Positions 41,840 through 51,718 of a stretch of 64,000 bases of DNA are shown piece after piece; position 1 is the first letter of the stretch, and each line of letters starts with the position of its first letter. Position numbers and translations under genes: made by a program. The notes below the pieces were generated by a model that had not been told where the DNA came from, did no database searches, and was given only the letters and a program-made list of their open reading frames with translations. The DNA comes from Neorhizobium sp. JUb45 (lineage in GTDB: Bacteria > Pseudomonadota > Alphaproteobacteria > Rhizobiales > Rhizobiaceae), in the NCBI RefSeq assembly GCF_004343585.1, contig NZ_SLYW01000005.1, positions 62,001-126,000 on the forward strand, written 5' to 3'.

Positions 41840-43243
41840 ATGGCTGACGGCACGAAGGACGCAGTATCCTCCAACCAGATGTGGGGCGGGCGTTTCGCTT
41901 CCGGGCCGGATGCTATCATGGAGGAGATAAATGCCTCCATCGGTTTCGACAAGAAGCTCTACGCCCAGGATATTCGCGGCTCGATCGCGCATGCGACCAT
42001 GCTTGCGGAAAAAGGCATCATTTCTGGCGAAGATAAAGACAAGATCATCACCGGCCTGAACACGATCATGTCAGAGATCGAGCAAGGCTCGTTCCAGTTC
42101 TCGCGCAAGCTCGAGGACATCCACATGAATATCGAGGCGAAGCTGGCCGACCTGATCGGTCCCGCCGCCGGCCGCCTGCACACCGCCCGTTCGCGTAACG
42201 ATCAGGTGGCCCTCGATTTCCGCCTTTGGGTGAAGGAAGAACTGGCCAAGACCGAGGCGATGCTGACCGCCCTGATCGCCGCCTTCCTCGACCGCGCCGA
42301 AGAGCATGCCGATACCGTCATGCCGGGCTTCACCCATTTGCAAGCCGCCCAGCCGGTCACGTTTGGCCATCACTGCATGGCATACGTCGAAATGTTCGGC
42401 CGTGACCGCGCCCGCGTGCGCCACGCCATCGACCATCTCGACGAAAGCCCGATCGGCGCCGCCGCCCTTGCCGGCACGCCTTACCCGATCGACCGCCACA
42501 TGACCGCCAAGGCGCTGGGCTTCCGCGAACCGACCCGCAACTCGATCGACACCGTCTCCGACCGCGATTTCGCGCTGGAATTCCTGTCGGTTGCGGCCAT
42601 CTGCGCCATGCACCTGTCGCGTCTCGCCGAAGAAATCGTCATCTGGTCGACGCCGCAATTCGGTTTCGTGCGCCTGTCGGACGCATTTTCCACCGGCTCG
42701 TCGATCATGCCGCAGAAAAAGAACCCGGATGCCGCAGAACTGGTGCGCGCCAAGACCGGTCGTATCAACGGTTCTCTGGTCGCACTCCTGACCATCATGA
42801 AGGGCCTGCCGCTCGCCTATTCCAAGGACATGCAGGAAGACAAGGAACAGGTGTTTGACGCCGCCGAAAACCTGGAACTGGCGATCGCCGCCATGACCGG
42901 CATGATGCGCGACATGACCATCCGCACCGACCGCATGCGCCAGGCCGCAGGCGCCGGTTATTCCACCGCCACCGATCTCGCCGACTGGCTGGTGCGCGAA
43001 GTGAACCTGCCTTTCCGCGAAGCCCATCATGTGACCGGCCGCGCCGTGGCGCTGGCGGAAAGCAAGAACTGCGATCTGTCGGAACTGTCGCTGGAAGAAC
43101 TGCAGGACATCAATCCGGCAATCACCGAGAGCGTCTTCAACGTCCTCTCCGTCGACGCCTCCGTTGCCAGCCGCACAAGTTTCGGCGGCACCGCGCCTGC
43201 AGAGGTACGCAAGCAGATCGCCTGGTGGCGCGCGCGCAACTGA
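41840..43243 (+). CDS. argH: Argininosuccinate lyase
   Basis: 467 aa, full length. The fumarase/aspartase superfamily signature [13 protein letters not shown] (about 290-302) is present, together with [12 protein letters not shown] (about 115-126) and the catalytic His in [18 protein letters not shown]. It makes arginine and fumarate in arginine biosynthesis. Start ATG 41840 is 21 bp from the divergent tlpA start. Confidence 0.96.
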   Translation: MADGTKDAVSSNQMWGGRFASGPDAIMEEINASIGFDKKLYAQDIRGSIAHATMLAEKGIISGEDKDKIITGLNTIMSEIEQGSFQFSRKLEDIHMNIEAKLADLIGPAAGRLHTARSRNDQVALDFRLWVKEELAKTEAMLTALIAAFLDRAEEHADTVMPGFTHLQAAQPVTFGHHCMAYVEMFGRDRARVRHAIDHLDESPIGAAALAGTPYPIDRHMTAKALGFREPTRNSIDTVSDRDFALEFLSVAAICAMHLSRLAEEIVIWSTPQFGFVRLSDAFSTGSSIMPQKKNPDAAELVRAKTGRINGSLVALLTIMKGLPLAYSKDMQEDKEQVFDAAENLELAIAAMTGMMRDMTIRTDRMRQAAGAGYSTATDLADWLVREVNLPFREAHHVTGRAVALAESKNCDLSELSLEELQDINPAITESVFNVLSVDASVASRTSFGGTAPAEVRKQIAWWRARN

Positions 43244-43352
43244 TAAGCAACAACAGCCGGGCAAGCCGCCCGACTTCGCGAATGTGACTGCACAAGGACG
43301 ACGAAACCCTCTATGACATCGTCGTCCGCCATGCTGATTTAAGGGAACGGGA

Positions 43353-43562
43353 ATGTCGAAATCGCTGCTGAATTTGGGGCGTCATGCTGGCCGCGTTGCG
43401 GTTATCGCTGCCGTTGCCGGCCTTGTCCTTACCGGTTGCGGTCGCAAGGGCGATCTCGACAAACCGAGCACGCCGATCGACATGCAGAACAAGCGTAAAG
43501 ACGCCAAAGCGCCGAAGGAACAGGCTCCCGAAAAGCCTTTCATCCTCGACAAGCTGCTCTAA
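43353..43562 (+). CDS. lptM: LptM-like small lipoprotein
   Basis: 69 aa. Signal peptide with lipobox LTGC (Cys28), then GRKGDLDKPS, the hallmark of LptM/YifL lipoproteins that help LptD assembly. It lies between argH and lysA, the same conserved neighbourhood as in many proteobacteria. Confidence 0.88.
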   Translation: MSKSLLNLGRHAGRVAVIAAVAGLVLTGCGRKGDLDKPSTPIDMQNKRKDAKAPKEQAPEKPFILDKLL

Positions 43563-43575
43563 TCCGGGCTGATCC

Positions 43576-44844
43576 GTGAACCATTTTCAATATATCGACG
43601 GCGTGCTTCACGCCGAAAACGTGGCTGTTCCCGAAATCGCCAAGGCGGTCGGCACCCCGTTCTATATCTATTCGACCGCGACGCTGGAGCGGCATTACAA
43701 GGTTTTCGCCAAGGCATTCGATGGCCTCGACGCCATGGTGTGCTACGCCATGAAGGCCAATTCCAACCAGGCCGTACTGAAAACGCTTGCGCGCCTCGGT
43801 GCGGGCGCTGACGTCGTCTCGGGTGGTGAGCTGCGCCGCGCGCTGGCCGCCGGCATTCCGGCCGAACGCATCGTGTTTTCCGGCGTCGGCAAGACGGTCG
43901 CCGAAATGGATTTCGCGCTCGAAGCCGGCATCTATTGCTTCAACGTCGAGAGCGAACCGGAACTGGAAGTGCTGAACCTGCGCGCCGTCAAGGCTGGCAA
44001 AAAGGCACACGTCTCCTTCCGCATCAACCCTGACGTCGATGCCCGCACGCATGCAAAGATTTCGACGGGCAAGAAGGAAAACAAGTTCGGCATTTCCTAC
44101 AAGCGCGCCCGCGAGGTCTACGCGCATGCCGCAACCCTGCCCGGCATCCAGGTGTCCGGCATCGACATGCATATCGGCAGCCAGATCACCGAGCTGCAGC
44201 CCTTCCGCGACGCCTTCAAGCTGATGCGCGAGCTGGTCGATACGCTGCGCGGTGACGGCCACGCCATCACGCATGTGGACGTCGGCGGCGGCCTTGGCGT
44301 TCCCTACCACGAAGACAACAATCCGCCGCCGGAACCGACGGCTTACGCGGAAATCGTCACCGAGGAGCTGAAAAGCCTCAATTGCCGCGTCGTCACCGAA
44401 CCCGGTCGCCTGATCGTCGGCAATGCCGGCATTCTGGTCACCGAAGTGCTCTACGTGAAGGATGCCGGCGAAAAGACCTTTGTCATCGTCGATGGCGCCA
44501 TGAACGACCTCATCCGCCCGACGCTGTACGAGGCCTATCACGGCCTGCGCCCCGTCGTGCTGCCGGAAAAGGATGCCGTGCATGTGAAGGCCGACGTTGT
44601 CGGCCCGGTCTGCGAGACCGGCGACTATCTGGCGCTCGACCGCGACATGGCTGTGCCCAAGCCGGGCGACCTGTTCGCCGTCTCCTCCGCCGGTGCCTAT
44701 GGCGCCGTGCAGGCCGGCACCTACAACACCCGCCTTCTGGTTCCCGAAGTGCTGGTCAAGGGTGACACGTTCCACGTCATCCGTCCGCGCGGCACCTATG
44801 AAGAGCTGATCGCGCTCGATTCCGTCCCGGACTGGCTGGCCTGA
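43576..44844 (+). CDS. lysA: Diaminopimelate decarboxylase
   Basis: 422 aa with GTG start (43576), 14 bp after the lipoprotein gene. PLP Lys in YAMKANSN (about 57-64), GGLGVPY (about 238-244), EPGRLIVGNAG (about 275-285) and the substrate Cys in PVCETGDYLA (about 343-352) are present. It makes lysine from meso-DAP and is the last step of the pathway. Confidence 0.95.
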   Translation: MNHFQYIDGVLHAENVAVPEIAKAVGTPFYIYSTATLERHYKVFAKAFDGLDAMVCYAMKANSNQAVLKTLARLGAGADVVSGGELRRALAAGIPAERIVFSGVGKTVAEMDFALEAGIYCFNVESEPELEVLNLRAVKAGKKAHVSFRINPDVDARTHAKISTGKKENKFGISYKRAREVYAHAATLPGIQVSGIDMHIGSQITELQPFRDAFKLMRELVDTLRGDGHAITHVDVGGGLGVPYHEDNNPPPEPTAYAEIVTEELKSLNCRVVTEPGRLIVGNAGILVTEVLYVKDAGEKTFVIVDGAMNDLIRPTLYEAYHGLRPVVLPEKDAVHVKADVVGPVCETGDYLALDRDMAVPKPGDLFAVSSAGAYGAVQAGTYNTRLLVPEVLVKGDTFHVIRPRGTYEELIALDSVPDWLA

Positions 44845-44925
44845 TACTGGCCGGATATCAACATGGTATCACGCTGATACTGGCGTGACGCCTGTTCACG
44901 ATTGAGCGATATAGCGCAAAATGCG

Positions 44926-44939
44926 GGGGCATATGCCCC
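44926..44939. other. 14-bp palindrome upstream of the TIGR02302 gene
   Basis: GGGGCATATGCCCC is a perfect dyad in the 205-bp gap between lysA and the TIGR02302 gene. It could be a regulator site; nothing else in the gap is recognised. Confidence 0.35.
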
Positions 44940-45049
44940 TGCCCCCTCGTCTTCGCCACAAAGATTGCTATCCTTGCGCTTTCAGGGATCGCGCTTTCCA
45001 AGCGCCCGCGCCACCGATTTGCGCCGCCACGACGACGGAGACGGACCGC

Positions 45050-47824
45050 ATGAGAACAGAAAACACGGGCGACAAGACCGGAAACAGCTCTGCCAAAGGC
45101 GCCTTTGCGCTGAAGCCCGATCTGGCACGTCGTGTTGCGCTGAAGCGTGGTGTCGCCCGCCTCGTCCTGTTTTTCGAGCGGCTGCTGCCGCTGTCGCTGG
45201 CACCGCTCTGCGTCGTCGCGCTGTTTCTGGCCGTCTCGTGGTTCGGCCTCATGCGCATTTCGCCGGATTGGCTGCGCTGGACGCTGAACTTTCTCTTCAC
45301 CTTCGCTTTCCTCGCCTCGCTGCTGCCGCTGGCACGTTTGCGCCTGCCGGGTTCCGCCGATGCAGACCGCCTGCTGGAAGACCGCAACAACCTCCCCCAC
45401 CAGCCGGTGAGCGTGCAGGATGACGAGCCGGCCTTCGAGACGCCGTTTTCGCGCGCGCTCTGGCGCGAGCACCAGACGCGCATGGCCGAGCGTATCGCAG
45501 CGCTGGATGCAGGCCTGCCTCGTCCCGGCATTGCCAATTACGACCGTTACGGCCTGCGCGCGCTGCCGGCGCTGCTCCTTGTCGCAGCCTTCGGGTATTC
45601 GTTTTCCAATGGCGGCGGCTCGACCACCGATGCGTTGCAACCCTCCGCACCCGCAGCCCGCATCAATCCCGATCTGCGCATCGATGCCTGGCTGACACCG
45701 CCGGGCTATACCGGCAAGGCACCCGTATTTCTGACGGGTCGCCAATCGACCGGCGCACAGGCCGTGGAAATTCCGGAAAACTCGGAATTGACCGTCCGCG
45801 TCACCGGCGGCGAAGGCGAGGAAACGGTTCGTTTCTCGCCGCTCGAGGGTGGCGAGGCGCGCGTTCTGACAGCCAACGAACAGAAGCCGCAGGATCCAGC
45901 CGCTACGGGTGCTCCAGCACCGGCGCCCGCAGCGCCGACCACCGCCTCCGTTGACAGCGAAAAACCGTTAGCGCCGCGCACCTATGCGATGCGTGTTGGT
46001 GAAAGCGGCGATCTCAGCGTCAACGGCCAGCAATGGATGTTCGACGTCATACCCGACAAGGCACCGGAAATCGCCTTCGACAACCAGCCGCGCCGCGCCG
46101 TTAATGGTGCGTTGGAAATCGGTTTCCGCGCCAAGGACGATTACGGGATCACCAGGGCACATGCGCTGATCGAGCCGGTTGAAAAAACCGACGACAAGGC
46201 AAAACCGCTTTATCCGCTGCCCGACTACAAGCTGGACATCCCGCGTCAAAACAATCGCGAGGCCAAGGGGCTTTCCAGCCGCAACCTGACCGAACACCCG
46301 CTCGCCGGCAAACGCGTGCGCATCACGCTGGTCGCCACCGATGGCGCCGGGCAGGAAGGTCGCAGCCCGTCTCTGGAAATGGTCCTGCCATCGCGCAATT
46401 TCACCGAACCGCTGGCGGCGGCCGTTGCCGAAGAACGTCAGGTGTTTGCGCTCGACACCCGCCAGATGCCCAAGGCCATCGCGCTCAACGAGGCACTGAC
46501 CATCCGTCCGGACGAGACCATTCCGAACCTCAGCCACTTTCTGCTGATCCAGTCGGCACACGGCCGCATGAAACTGGCGCGTGGCGAGGAACAGCTGAAA
46601 CAGACCGCCGAATATCTCTGGGAAATCGCCCTCGGCATCGAGGACGGTGATCTGTCGGCTGCGGAAAAACGTCTGCGTGATGCGCAGCAGAACCTGTCCG
46701 ACGCCATCGAAAAGGGCGCTTCCGACGAGGAAATCGCCAAGCTGACGCAGGAACTGCGCGAAGCGATGCAGCAGTTCATGAACGAGCTTGCGCAGCGCAT
46801 GCAGAATGCACCGCAGGGCCAACAGAACATGCAGGCCCAGAACGTCATCCGCCAGCGCGACCTGCAGAACATGATGGACCAGATCGAAAATCTGGCGCGG
46901 TCCGGCAACCGCGATGCCGCCCAGCAGATGCTGCAGCAATTGCAGCGGATGATGAACAACATGCAGGCCGGTCGCCCGCAGCGCGGCCAGCAGGGTCAAC
47001 AGGGCCAGCAGCAGAACAGCCAGATGCGCCAGCAGATCGACAAGCTCGGCGAGATCATGCAGCAGCAGCAGCGCCTGATGGACGAGACCTTTAAACTCGA
47101 TCAGGCCCTGCGCGACCGCCTGCAGCGCGGCGACCCGGAACAGCAGGGCGAAAACCCTTATGAACAGGGCCAGAACCAACAGGGACAAAACCAGCAGGGC
47201 CAAAATCAGCAAGGTCAGCAGCAAGGACAGAACCAGCAGGGCGGCCAGCAGCCTGGCCAGCAAGGTCAACAGGGGCAGCAATCCACCGACCAGATGACCG
47301 CAGAACAGCTGCGCGAGGCGCTGAAAAACCTGCGTGCCCAGCAGGAAGGTCTCGGCAAGCAGCTCGGCGAATTGCAGAAGGGCCTGAAGGAACTCGGCAT
47401 GGATCCCGGCCCCGGCTTCGGTCAGGCCGAACGAGAAATGGGCAATGCCGGTCAGGCGCTCGGACAGGGCCAGGGCGAACAGGCCGTCGAAGGTCAGGGC
47501 AATGCCCTCAACGCACTGCGTCAGGGCGCCCAGAGCATGATGCAGCAAATGATGCAGGCCATGCAGGGTCAGGGCCAGCAGCCGGGCCAGGGTCAGGGCG
47601 AAGGGGAAGGCATGGCCAATCAGGGCGGCCAGAACGGCCGTGACCCGCTCGGCCGCCTGCGCTCCAGTTCCGGCCCGGAATTCGGCGATCAGGTGAAGGT
47701 GCCGGACGAAATCGACGTGCAGCGAGCGCGTGAAATTCTGGAAGCGATCCGCGAGAAGCTGGGCGGCGCACTGTCGGGCGAGGCCGAGCGCCGTTACCTT
47801 GAACGCCTGCTGGAAATGCGCTGA
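45050..47824 (+). CDS. TIGR02302 family (DUF4175) membrane protein
   Basis: 924 aa from ATG 45050. The N-terminal region has three hydrophobic segments (about 43-62, 70-92, 165-183). The middle part (about 200-500) is periplasmic-like and beta-rich. A helical region with LRDAQQNLSDAIEKGASDEEIAKLTQELREAM follows, then a long Q/G/N-rich stretch (about 575-760) of QNQQGQ-type repeats and a conserved C-terminus (PDEIDVQRAREILEAIREKLG). The family is confined largely to alphaproteobacteria; function unknown. Confidence 0.88.
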   Translation: MRTENTGDKTGNSSAKGAFALKPDLARRVALKRGVARLVLFFERLLPLSLAPLCVVALFLAVSWFGLMRISPDWLRWTLNFLFTFAFLASLLPLARLRLPGSADADRLLEDRNNLPHQPVSVQDDEPAFETPFSRALWREHQTRMAERIAALDAGLPRPGIANYDRYGLRALPALLLVAAFGYSFSNGGGSTTDALQPSAPAARINPDLRIDAWLTPPGYTGKAPVFLTGRQSTGAQAVEIPENSELTVRVTGGEGEETVRFSPLEGGEARVLTANEQKPQDPAATGAPAPAPAAPTTASVDSEKPLAPRTYAMRVGESGDLSVNGQQWMFDVIPDKAPEIAFDNQPRRAVNGALEIGFRAKDDYGITRAHALIEPVEKTDDKAKPLYPLPDYKLDIPRQNNREAKGLSSRNLTEHPLAGKRVRITLVATDGAGQEGRSPSLEMVLPSRNFTEPLAAAVAEERQVFALDTRQMPKAIALNEALTIRPDETIPNLSHFLLIQSAHGRMKLARGEEQLKQTAEYLWEIALGIEDGDLSAAEKRLRDAQQNLSDAIEKGASDEEIAKLTQELREAMQQFMNELAQRMQNAPQGQQNMQAQNVIRQRDLQNMMDQIENLARSGNRDAAQQMLQQLQRMMNNMQAGRPQRGQQGQQGQQQNSQMRQQIDKLGEIMQQQQRLMDETFKLDQALRDRLQRGDPEQQGENPYEQGQNQQGQNQQGQNQQGQQQGQNQQGGQQPGQQGQQGQQSTDQMTAEQLREALKNLRAQQEGLGKQLGELQKGLKELGMDPGPGFGQAEREMGNAGQALGQGQGEQAVEGQGNALNALRQGAQSMMQQMMQAMQGQGQQPGQGQGEGEGMANQGGQNGRDPLGRLRSSSGPEFGDQVKVPDEIDVQRAREILEAIREKLGGALSGEAERRYLERLLEMR

Positions 47825-47851
47825 GCGCAAAGAAAACCACGCAGAACGACA

Positions 47852-47884
47852 AAGGCCTGGAAGCTTGTTGCCTCCAGGCCTTTT
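47852..47884. terminator. Bidirectional terminator between convergent genes
   Basis: AAGGCCTGGA / TCCAGGCCTT pairs around an 11-base loop; T runs follow on the right (TTTTG) and AAA precedes on the left. It serves the TIGR02302 gene and the converging response regulator gene. Confidence 0.8.
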
Positions 47885-47908
47885 GTTATTCGGTTACCCT
47901 GAAAGGGT

Positions 47909-48289
47909 TCAGGCCGCCTTTGTCTCGCGAGAGACTGCGAGTGCCTGTGCCACGGCCTTGCGGATATCCGGCAGGGCAAAAGGCTTGTCGACCACGTCGA
48001 TCACCTTGGTCATCAGGTCGTCGGCACGCTCGCGCTGTTCGGCATAACCGGTCATCAGCAGGATGCGCAGATCCGGAAATTTTGCAGATGCCTGATGCGC
48101 CAGCTCGATGCCATCCATCACCGGCATGCGGATGTCGGAAAGGAGAAGGTCGAACGGACCTTCATCGAGAAGGGCAAGCCCTTCGGCGCCATCGGCCGCT
48201 TCGCAGGTTTCGTGACCGTCCAGTCGCAGCGCACGAGCCACGAAACGACGTAGCGAATCCTCATCCTCGGTGATCAGGATCTTGGCCAT
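47909..48289 (-). CDS. Single-domain response regulator (CpdR-like)
   Basis: 126 aa from ATG 48289 (ATG 48295 gives two more residues). It is a receiver domain alone: DED at 8-10, phospho-acceptor Asp52 in LLLSDIRMP, Thr in LMTGYA (about 80) and Lys102 in VDKPFAL. CpdR proteins of this shape control ClpXP-dependent proteolysis in alphaproteobacterial cell cycle. The sequence is CpdR-like, but other stand-alone receivers are similar, so the name is tentative. Confidence 0.75.
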   Translation of the reverse strand: MAKILITEDEDSLRRFVARALRLDGHETCEAADGAEGLALLDEGPFDLLLSDIRMPVMDGIELAHQASAKFPDLRILLMTGYAEQRERADDLMTKVIDVVDKPFALPDIRKAVAQALAVSRETKAA

Positions 48290-48419
48290 GTCCATATAAC
48301 TCCCGTGCTTCAATTCGGGACCCAAATGACCAGTCTTTCCTTTGCAAGGAGTAAACATCGGGCACATGGGGAAGGAACGTGGTTAACAGGCCGTGTCACT
48401 GTGTCAGCTTATGCGGCCG

Positions 48420-48974
48420 TCACGCTTGCGTTTCAGCATCCCCGGTGACGACACCGACGAATGGCAGTTCGCGGAACGCGTAGGCCACGTCCATGCCATA
48501 ACCGACCACGAAATAATCCGGGCATTCGAAACCGACATAGTCCGCCTGGAGGTCTTCCTTGCGCTTGACGCGCTTGTCGAGCAGCACGGCGATGGTGACG
48601 TTGCGGGCGCCGCGTTCGAAGAGCAGTTCCTTGGCGAATTTCAGTGTGCGGCCGGATTCGAGAATATCGTCGATCAGCAGAACGTCGCGGCCATGCACGT
48701 CGCTGTCGATATCCTTGACGATGCGAACGCCCTGCGAAACCGTGCCGGTGCCGTAGCTCGACAGCGTGATGAATTCGACCTCGGGAGCAAGATCCACATC
48801 ATGCATGGCGCGCAAAAGGTCGGCCGCGAAGATGAAGGAGCCCTTCAGGATGGCGATGACCAGCAGATCCTTGGTCGGACCCTTGGCAATCCTGGCTGCG
48901 ATATCGTGGTTGCGCTCGGCAATCTGCTCGGCAGTGTAGAGCGGTTCGATATTTTTTCCGCGGACCACGGGCAT
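48420..48974 (-). CDS. hpt: Hypoxanthine phosphoribosyltransferase
   Basis: 184 aa; start ATG 48974 chosen because GGAG lies 6 bases before it, whereas ATG 48980 would abut the same site. PRPP-binding loop VLLIDDILESGRTL (about 98-111), AILKGSFIFAADLLRAM (about 40-56) and the SSYGTGTVSQG flexible loop are diagnostic. Purine salvage enzyme making IMP and GMP. Confidence 0.92.
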   Translation of the reverse strand: MPVVRGKNIEPLYTAEQIAERNHDIAARIAKGPTKDLLVIAILKGSFIFAADLLRAMHDVDLAPEVEFITLSSYGTGTVSQGVRIVKDIDSDVHGRDVLLIDDILESGRTLKFAKELLFERGARNVTIAVLLDKRVKRKEDLQADYVGFECPDYFVVGYGMDVAYAFRELPFVGVVTGDAETQA

Positions 48975-49028
48975 TGGCATCTCCTTCGGCCAGTTGGGCT
49001 CGACTTCAAAGCGGGGCCGATAGCACAA

Positions 49029-49721
49029 TCAGGGGCGCGGAGCATCACCTTCGACGAAGGAAAGCCGCAACTCCGGCTTTTTTCCACCGGCATAGGCCAT
49101 GCGCGCCGAAAATCCGCGGCTTTCGCGGGCACCGATCATGGCCGTTGGTGGTGCAATAAGCGTCTGCCCCACCACCTTGCCGCCGGACACCAGTTCGGCG
49201 CGGATCGGCGACAGCGGATGGCTGTTGGCATCGCCATTCTCGATGATGCCGGTGATCAGCAGCGCCTGCATGCCGTTGGCGTCCTGCGGCGTCAGGTTGA
49301 CATGAGTGATGCCGAGACCGCGGTTTTGGGCTGCATCGGCTCTATCGCCGCCAATCAGGGAAAATCCGCCAGAAAGGCCAAAAACCAGCACGAAAACGAG
49401 CGCAACGATGGCGGAGAAGAAATCCGCCGACATGCGCATGAGAGCGTGCTCAGCGCGCTCCACAATGCGTGCAACGAAACCGGCCTGCGGCGGCATTGAG
49501 CGTTGACTTGCGGCCGGGCGACGGGTGGTGCGGCGATTGTCGTTGCGCGGTGCGGCTTCGAAAACCCGGCGATGTGCCGTATCACCAACGGTCACGAATT
49601 GGGCATCCACGACCTCATCGCCAGCCTTGCGGCCCTGCGCCTGCGGCCTGCGGCTTGGCGCCGGCGGCAGAATGTCGTAGGCATCGGTCGTCTTCTCTTG
49701 GCGTGAACGGAATGCGCTCAT
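49029..49721 (-). CDS. Single-pass membrane protein of unknown function
   Basis: 230 aa from ATG 49721. A basic, proline-rich N-terminal cytoplasmic part precedes one transmembrane helix (about 103-122, FSAIVALVFVLVFGLSGGFS) and a C-terminal beta domain resembling DUF3426/FxLYD-type periplasmic domains (LLITGIIENGDANSHPLSPIRAELVSGGKVVGQTL). It is divergent from ftsEX and upstream of hpt. Function unknown; an envelope role is likely. Confidence 0.7.
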   Translation of the reverse strand: MSAFRSRQEKTTDAYDILPPAPSRRPQAQGRKAGDEVVDAQFVTVGDTAHRRVFEAAPRNDNRRTTRRPAASQRSMPPQAGFVARIVERAEHALMRMSADFFSAIVALVFVLVFGLSGGFSLIGGDRADAAQNRGLGITHVNLTPQDANGMQALLITGIIENGDANSHPLSPIRAELVSGGKVVGQTLIAPPTAMIGARESRGFSARMAYAGGKKPELRLSFVEGDAPRP

Positions 49722-49937
49722 GGCTTCTCCGGCCTCCTCGCGCCCCGTTATCCCCGAGAGTTGAGAACCACGGACAAGCGGGGCATTGAAACGAATCCCG
49801 CCCAGAAGTAAATTTAAATGGTTAATGCTTCGCAAAGACGGTGCTCAAACCGCCTCTTTCCGCGGTTGATTCATGCTCTGTAAACCTCCAGCGTTTACGC
49901 ACGCGGAAAACCAAAACCTGATGGACTGGACGATCGG

Positions 49938-50597
49938 TTGATCCATTTCGAAAATGTCGGTTTGCGGTATGGAATGGGCCCGGAAATTCTCCGGGACATG
50001 ACGTTCGACATCCCGAGCGGCTCTTTCCAGTTCCTGACCGGCCCCTCCGGTGCCGGCAAGACCACGCTTCTGCGCCTGCTCTTTCTGTCGTTGCAGCCGA
50101 CCCGCGGCCTTATCCGCATGTTCGACCGCGACCTGTCGCAGATCCCGCGCAGCGAAATGCCGATGCTGCGTCGGCGCGTCGGCATCGTTTATCAGGATTT
50201 TCGCCTTCTCGATCACCTGACCACCTATGAGAACGTCGCCCTGCCCTTGCGCGTGCGCGGCAAGGACGAATCCTCCTATCGCAACGACGTCATCGAACTG
50301 TTGAAATGGGTCGGCCTCGGCGAACGCATCAATGTTCTGCCGGCTGTCCTCTCCGGTGGTGAAAAGCAGCGTGCTGCCATTGCCCGCGCCCTGATGGACC
50401 AGCCGGAAATCCTGTTGGCCGACGAGCCGACCGGTAACGTCGATCCACCAATGGCACGCCGCCTTCTCAACCTGTTTCTGGAGCTTAACCGGCTCGGCAC
50501 CGCCGTCGTCATCGCCACCCATGATCTGGCCTTGATGGACCAGGTGGATGCGCGCCGCATGATCCTCACCGAAGGGCGGCTCGATATCTATGAATGA
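49938..50597 (+). CDS. ftsE: Cell division ATP-binding protein FtsE
   Basis: 219 aa with TTG start. Walker A GPSGAGKTT (about 34-42), ABC signature LSGGEKQR (about 136-143), Walker B ILLADEP (about 157-163) and H-loop THD are present. With FtsX it forms an ABC-type complex that activates septal peptidoglycan hydrolases. Overlaps ftsX by 8 bp. Confidence 0.95.
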   Translation: MIHFENVGLRYGMGPEILRDMTFDIPSGSFQFLTGPSGAGKTTLLRLLFLSLQPTRGLIRMFDRDLSQIPRSEMPMLRRRVGIVYQDFRLLDHLTTYENVALPLRVRGKDESSYRNDVIELLKWVGLGERINVLPAVLSGGEKQRAAIARALMDQPEILLADEPTGNVDPPMARRLLNLFLELNRLGTAVVIATHDLALMDQVDARRMILTEGRLDIYE

Positions 50598-51648
50598 GTT
50601 CGAGCGCATCAGGCGATCGAGCCTGCCTAAAACGGAGAGCAAGCGGGCGATCCCCGCCACCGACGACCTGCCCGAACAGCAGCCGCGGCGCGCGGAAATG
50701 CAGGTGCGCCCAACGGGGCCGATCCTGCCGCCCTCCAACATTCAGGGCAATGCGCTGATGGTGGTGATCGCCATCATGTCGTTTCTCGCCTGCCTGACGC
50801 TTGGCGGCGTCAGCATGGTGCGCGCCACGGCATCCAGTTGGGAAAGCCAAATTTCCCGCGAGATCACCATCCAGATAAAGCCGGATGACGGGCTGGACAT
50901 GAATGCCGCGCTCGCCAAGGCGCGTGACCTTGCCTTGAGCTTCGTCGGCACGACCAACGGTACGATCATGGACGACAGCGCCACCGCGCGCCTGCTCGAA
51001 CCTTGGCTCGGCAGCGGCCTGGACCTCAAGGAACTGCCGGTCCCACGTCTCGTCATCATCACCATAGATGAAAGCAACCCGCCCGATTTCCAGGCCATGC
51101 GCGACCGGCTTCATGCGGAAATTCCGCAAGCCTTTCTCGATGACCACCGCACCTGGGTCGACCGTCTGGTTTCCATGGCAAAAACCACCGTGATGATCGG
51201 CGGCGGCATTCTCATCCTGGTTTTTACGGCGATGATCCTCACCGTCGTTTTTGCCACACGCGGTGCATTGTCCAGCAACCGGCATATCGTCGAGGTTCTG
51301 CATTTCGTCGGCGCCGAAAGCGGTTTTGTTGCCCGTGAATTCCAGAAGCACTTTTTGAAGATCAGCCTGAAAGGCTCGGCCGCCGGCGGCGCATTGGCTG
51401 CATTGCTGTTCGCTATCGCCAGCTTCTGGCAGAGCCGTTCGCTGGCAACACCGGAAAGCGATCAGGCAACAGCGCTGTTCGGAACGTTCACGATCGGCAT
51501 GGGCGGTTATCTCGGCATCATCGCCACGATCGTCATCATCGCTCTTCTGACGACCCTCACCGCCCGCTTCACCGTGATGCGCACGATCGACGAGATCGAC
51601 CTGATCCGCTCCGATCCCGCCCGCTCGGACGGCCTGCCCGCTTCGTGA
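50590..51648 (+). CDS. ftsX: Cell division protein FtsX (permease)
   Basis: 352 aa. A long cytoplasmic N-terminus (1-50) is followed by TM1 (about 56-77), a periplasmic loop (about 80-195), and three C-terminal helices (about 200-225, 260-285, 302-325), the FtsX topology. Cytoplasmic loops contain HIVEVLHFVGAESGFVAREF. The long N-terminal extension is common in rhizobia. Partner of FtsE. Confidence 0.93.
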   Translation: MNEFERIRRSSLPKTESKRAIPATDDLPEQQPRRAEMQVRPTGPILPPSNIQGNALMVVIAIMSFLACLTLGGVSMVRATASSWESQISREITIQIKPDDGLDMNAALAKARDLALSFVGTTNGTIMDDSATARLLEPWLGSGLDLKELPVPRLVIITIDESNPPDFQAMRDRLHAEIPQAFLDDHRTWVDRLVSMAKTTVMIGGGILILVFTAMILTVVFATRGALSSNRHIVEVLHFVGAESGFVAREFQKHFLKISLKGSAAGGALAALLFAIASFWQSRSLATPESDQATALFGTFTIGMGGYLGIIATIVIIALLTTLTARFTVMRTIDEIDLIRSDPARSDGLPAS

Positions 51649-51718
51649 CGGGAGCGCCGCGACGCGGCTCCGAAATATAGCCCTGTTCTCGCCACGAATC
51701 TCGGTCTATGGACAGAGC

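Noticed and set aside
42071..43264. A 397-codon leftward open frame opposite argH
   Set aside because: argH is full length with all motifs; the antisense frame is compositionally odd (G, H, Q and R rich) and unsupported.
45968..47830. A 620-codon leftward open frame opposite the TIGR02302 gene
   Set aside because: It is the antisense of the Q/G-rich repeats (leucine- and alanine-rich nonsense) and has no ribosome binding site or family match.
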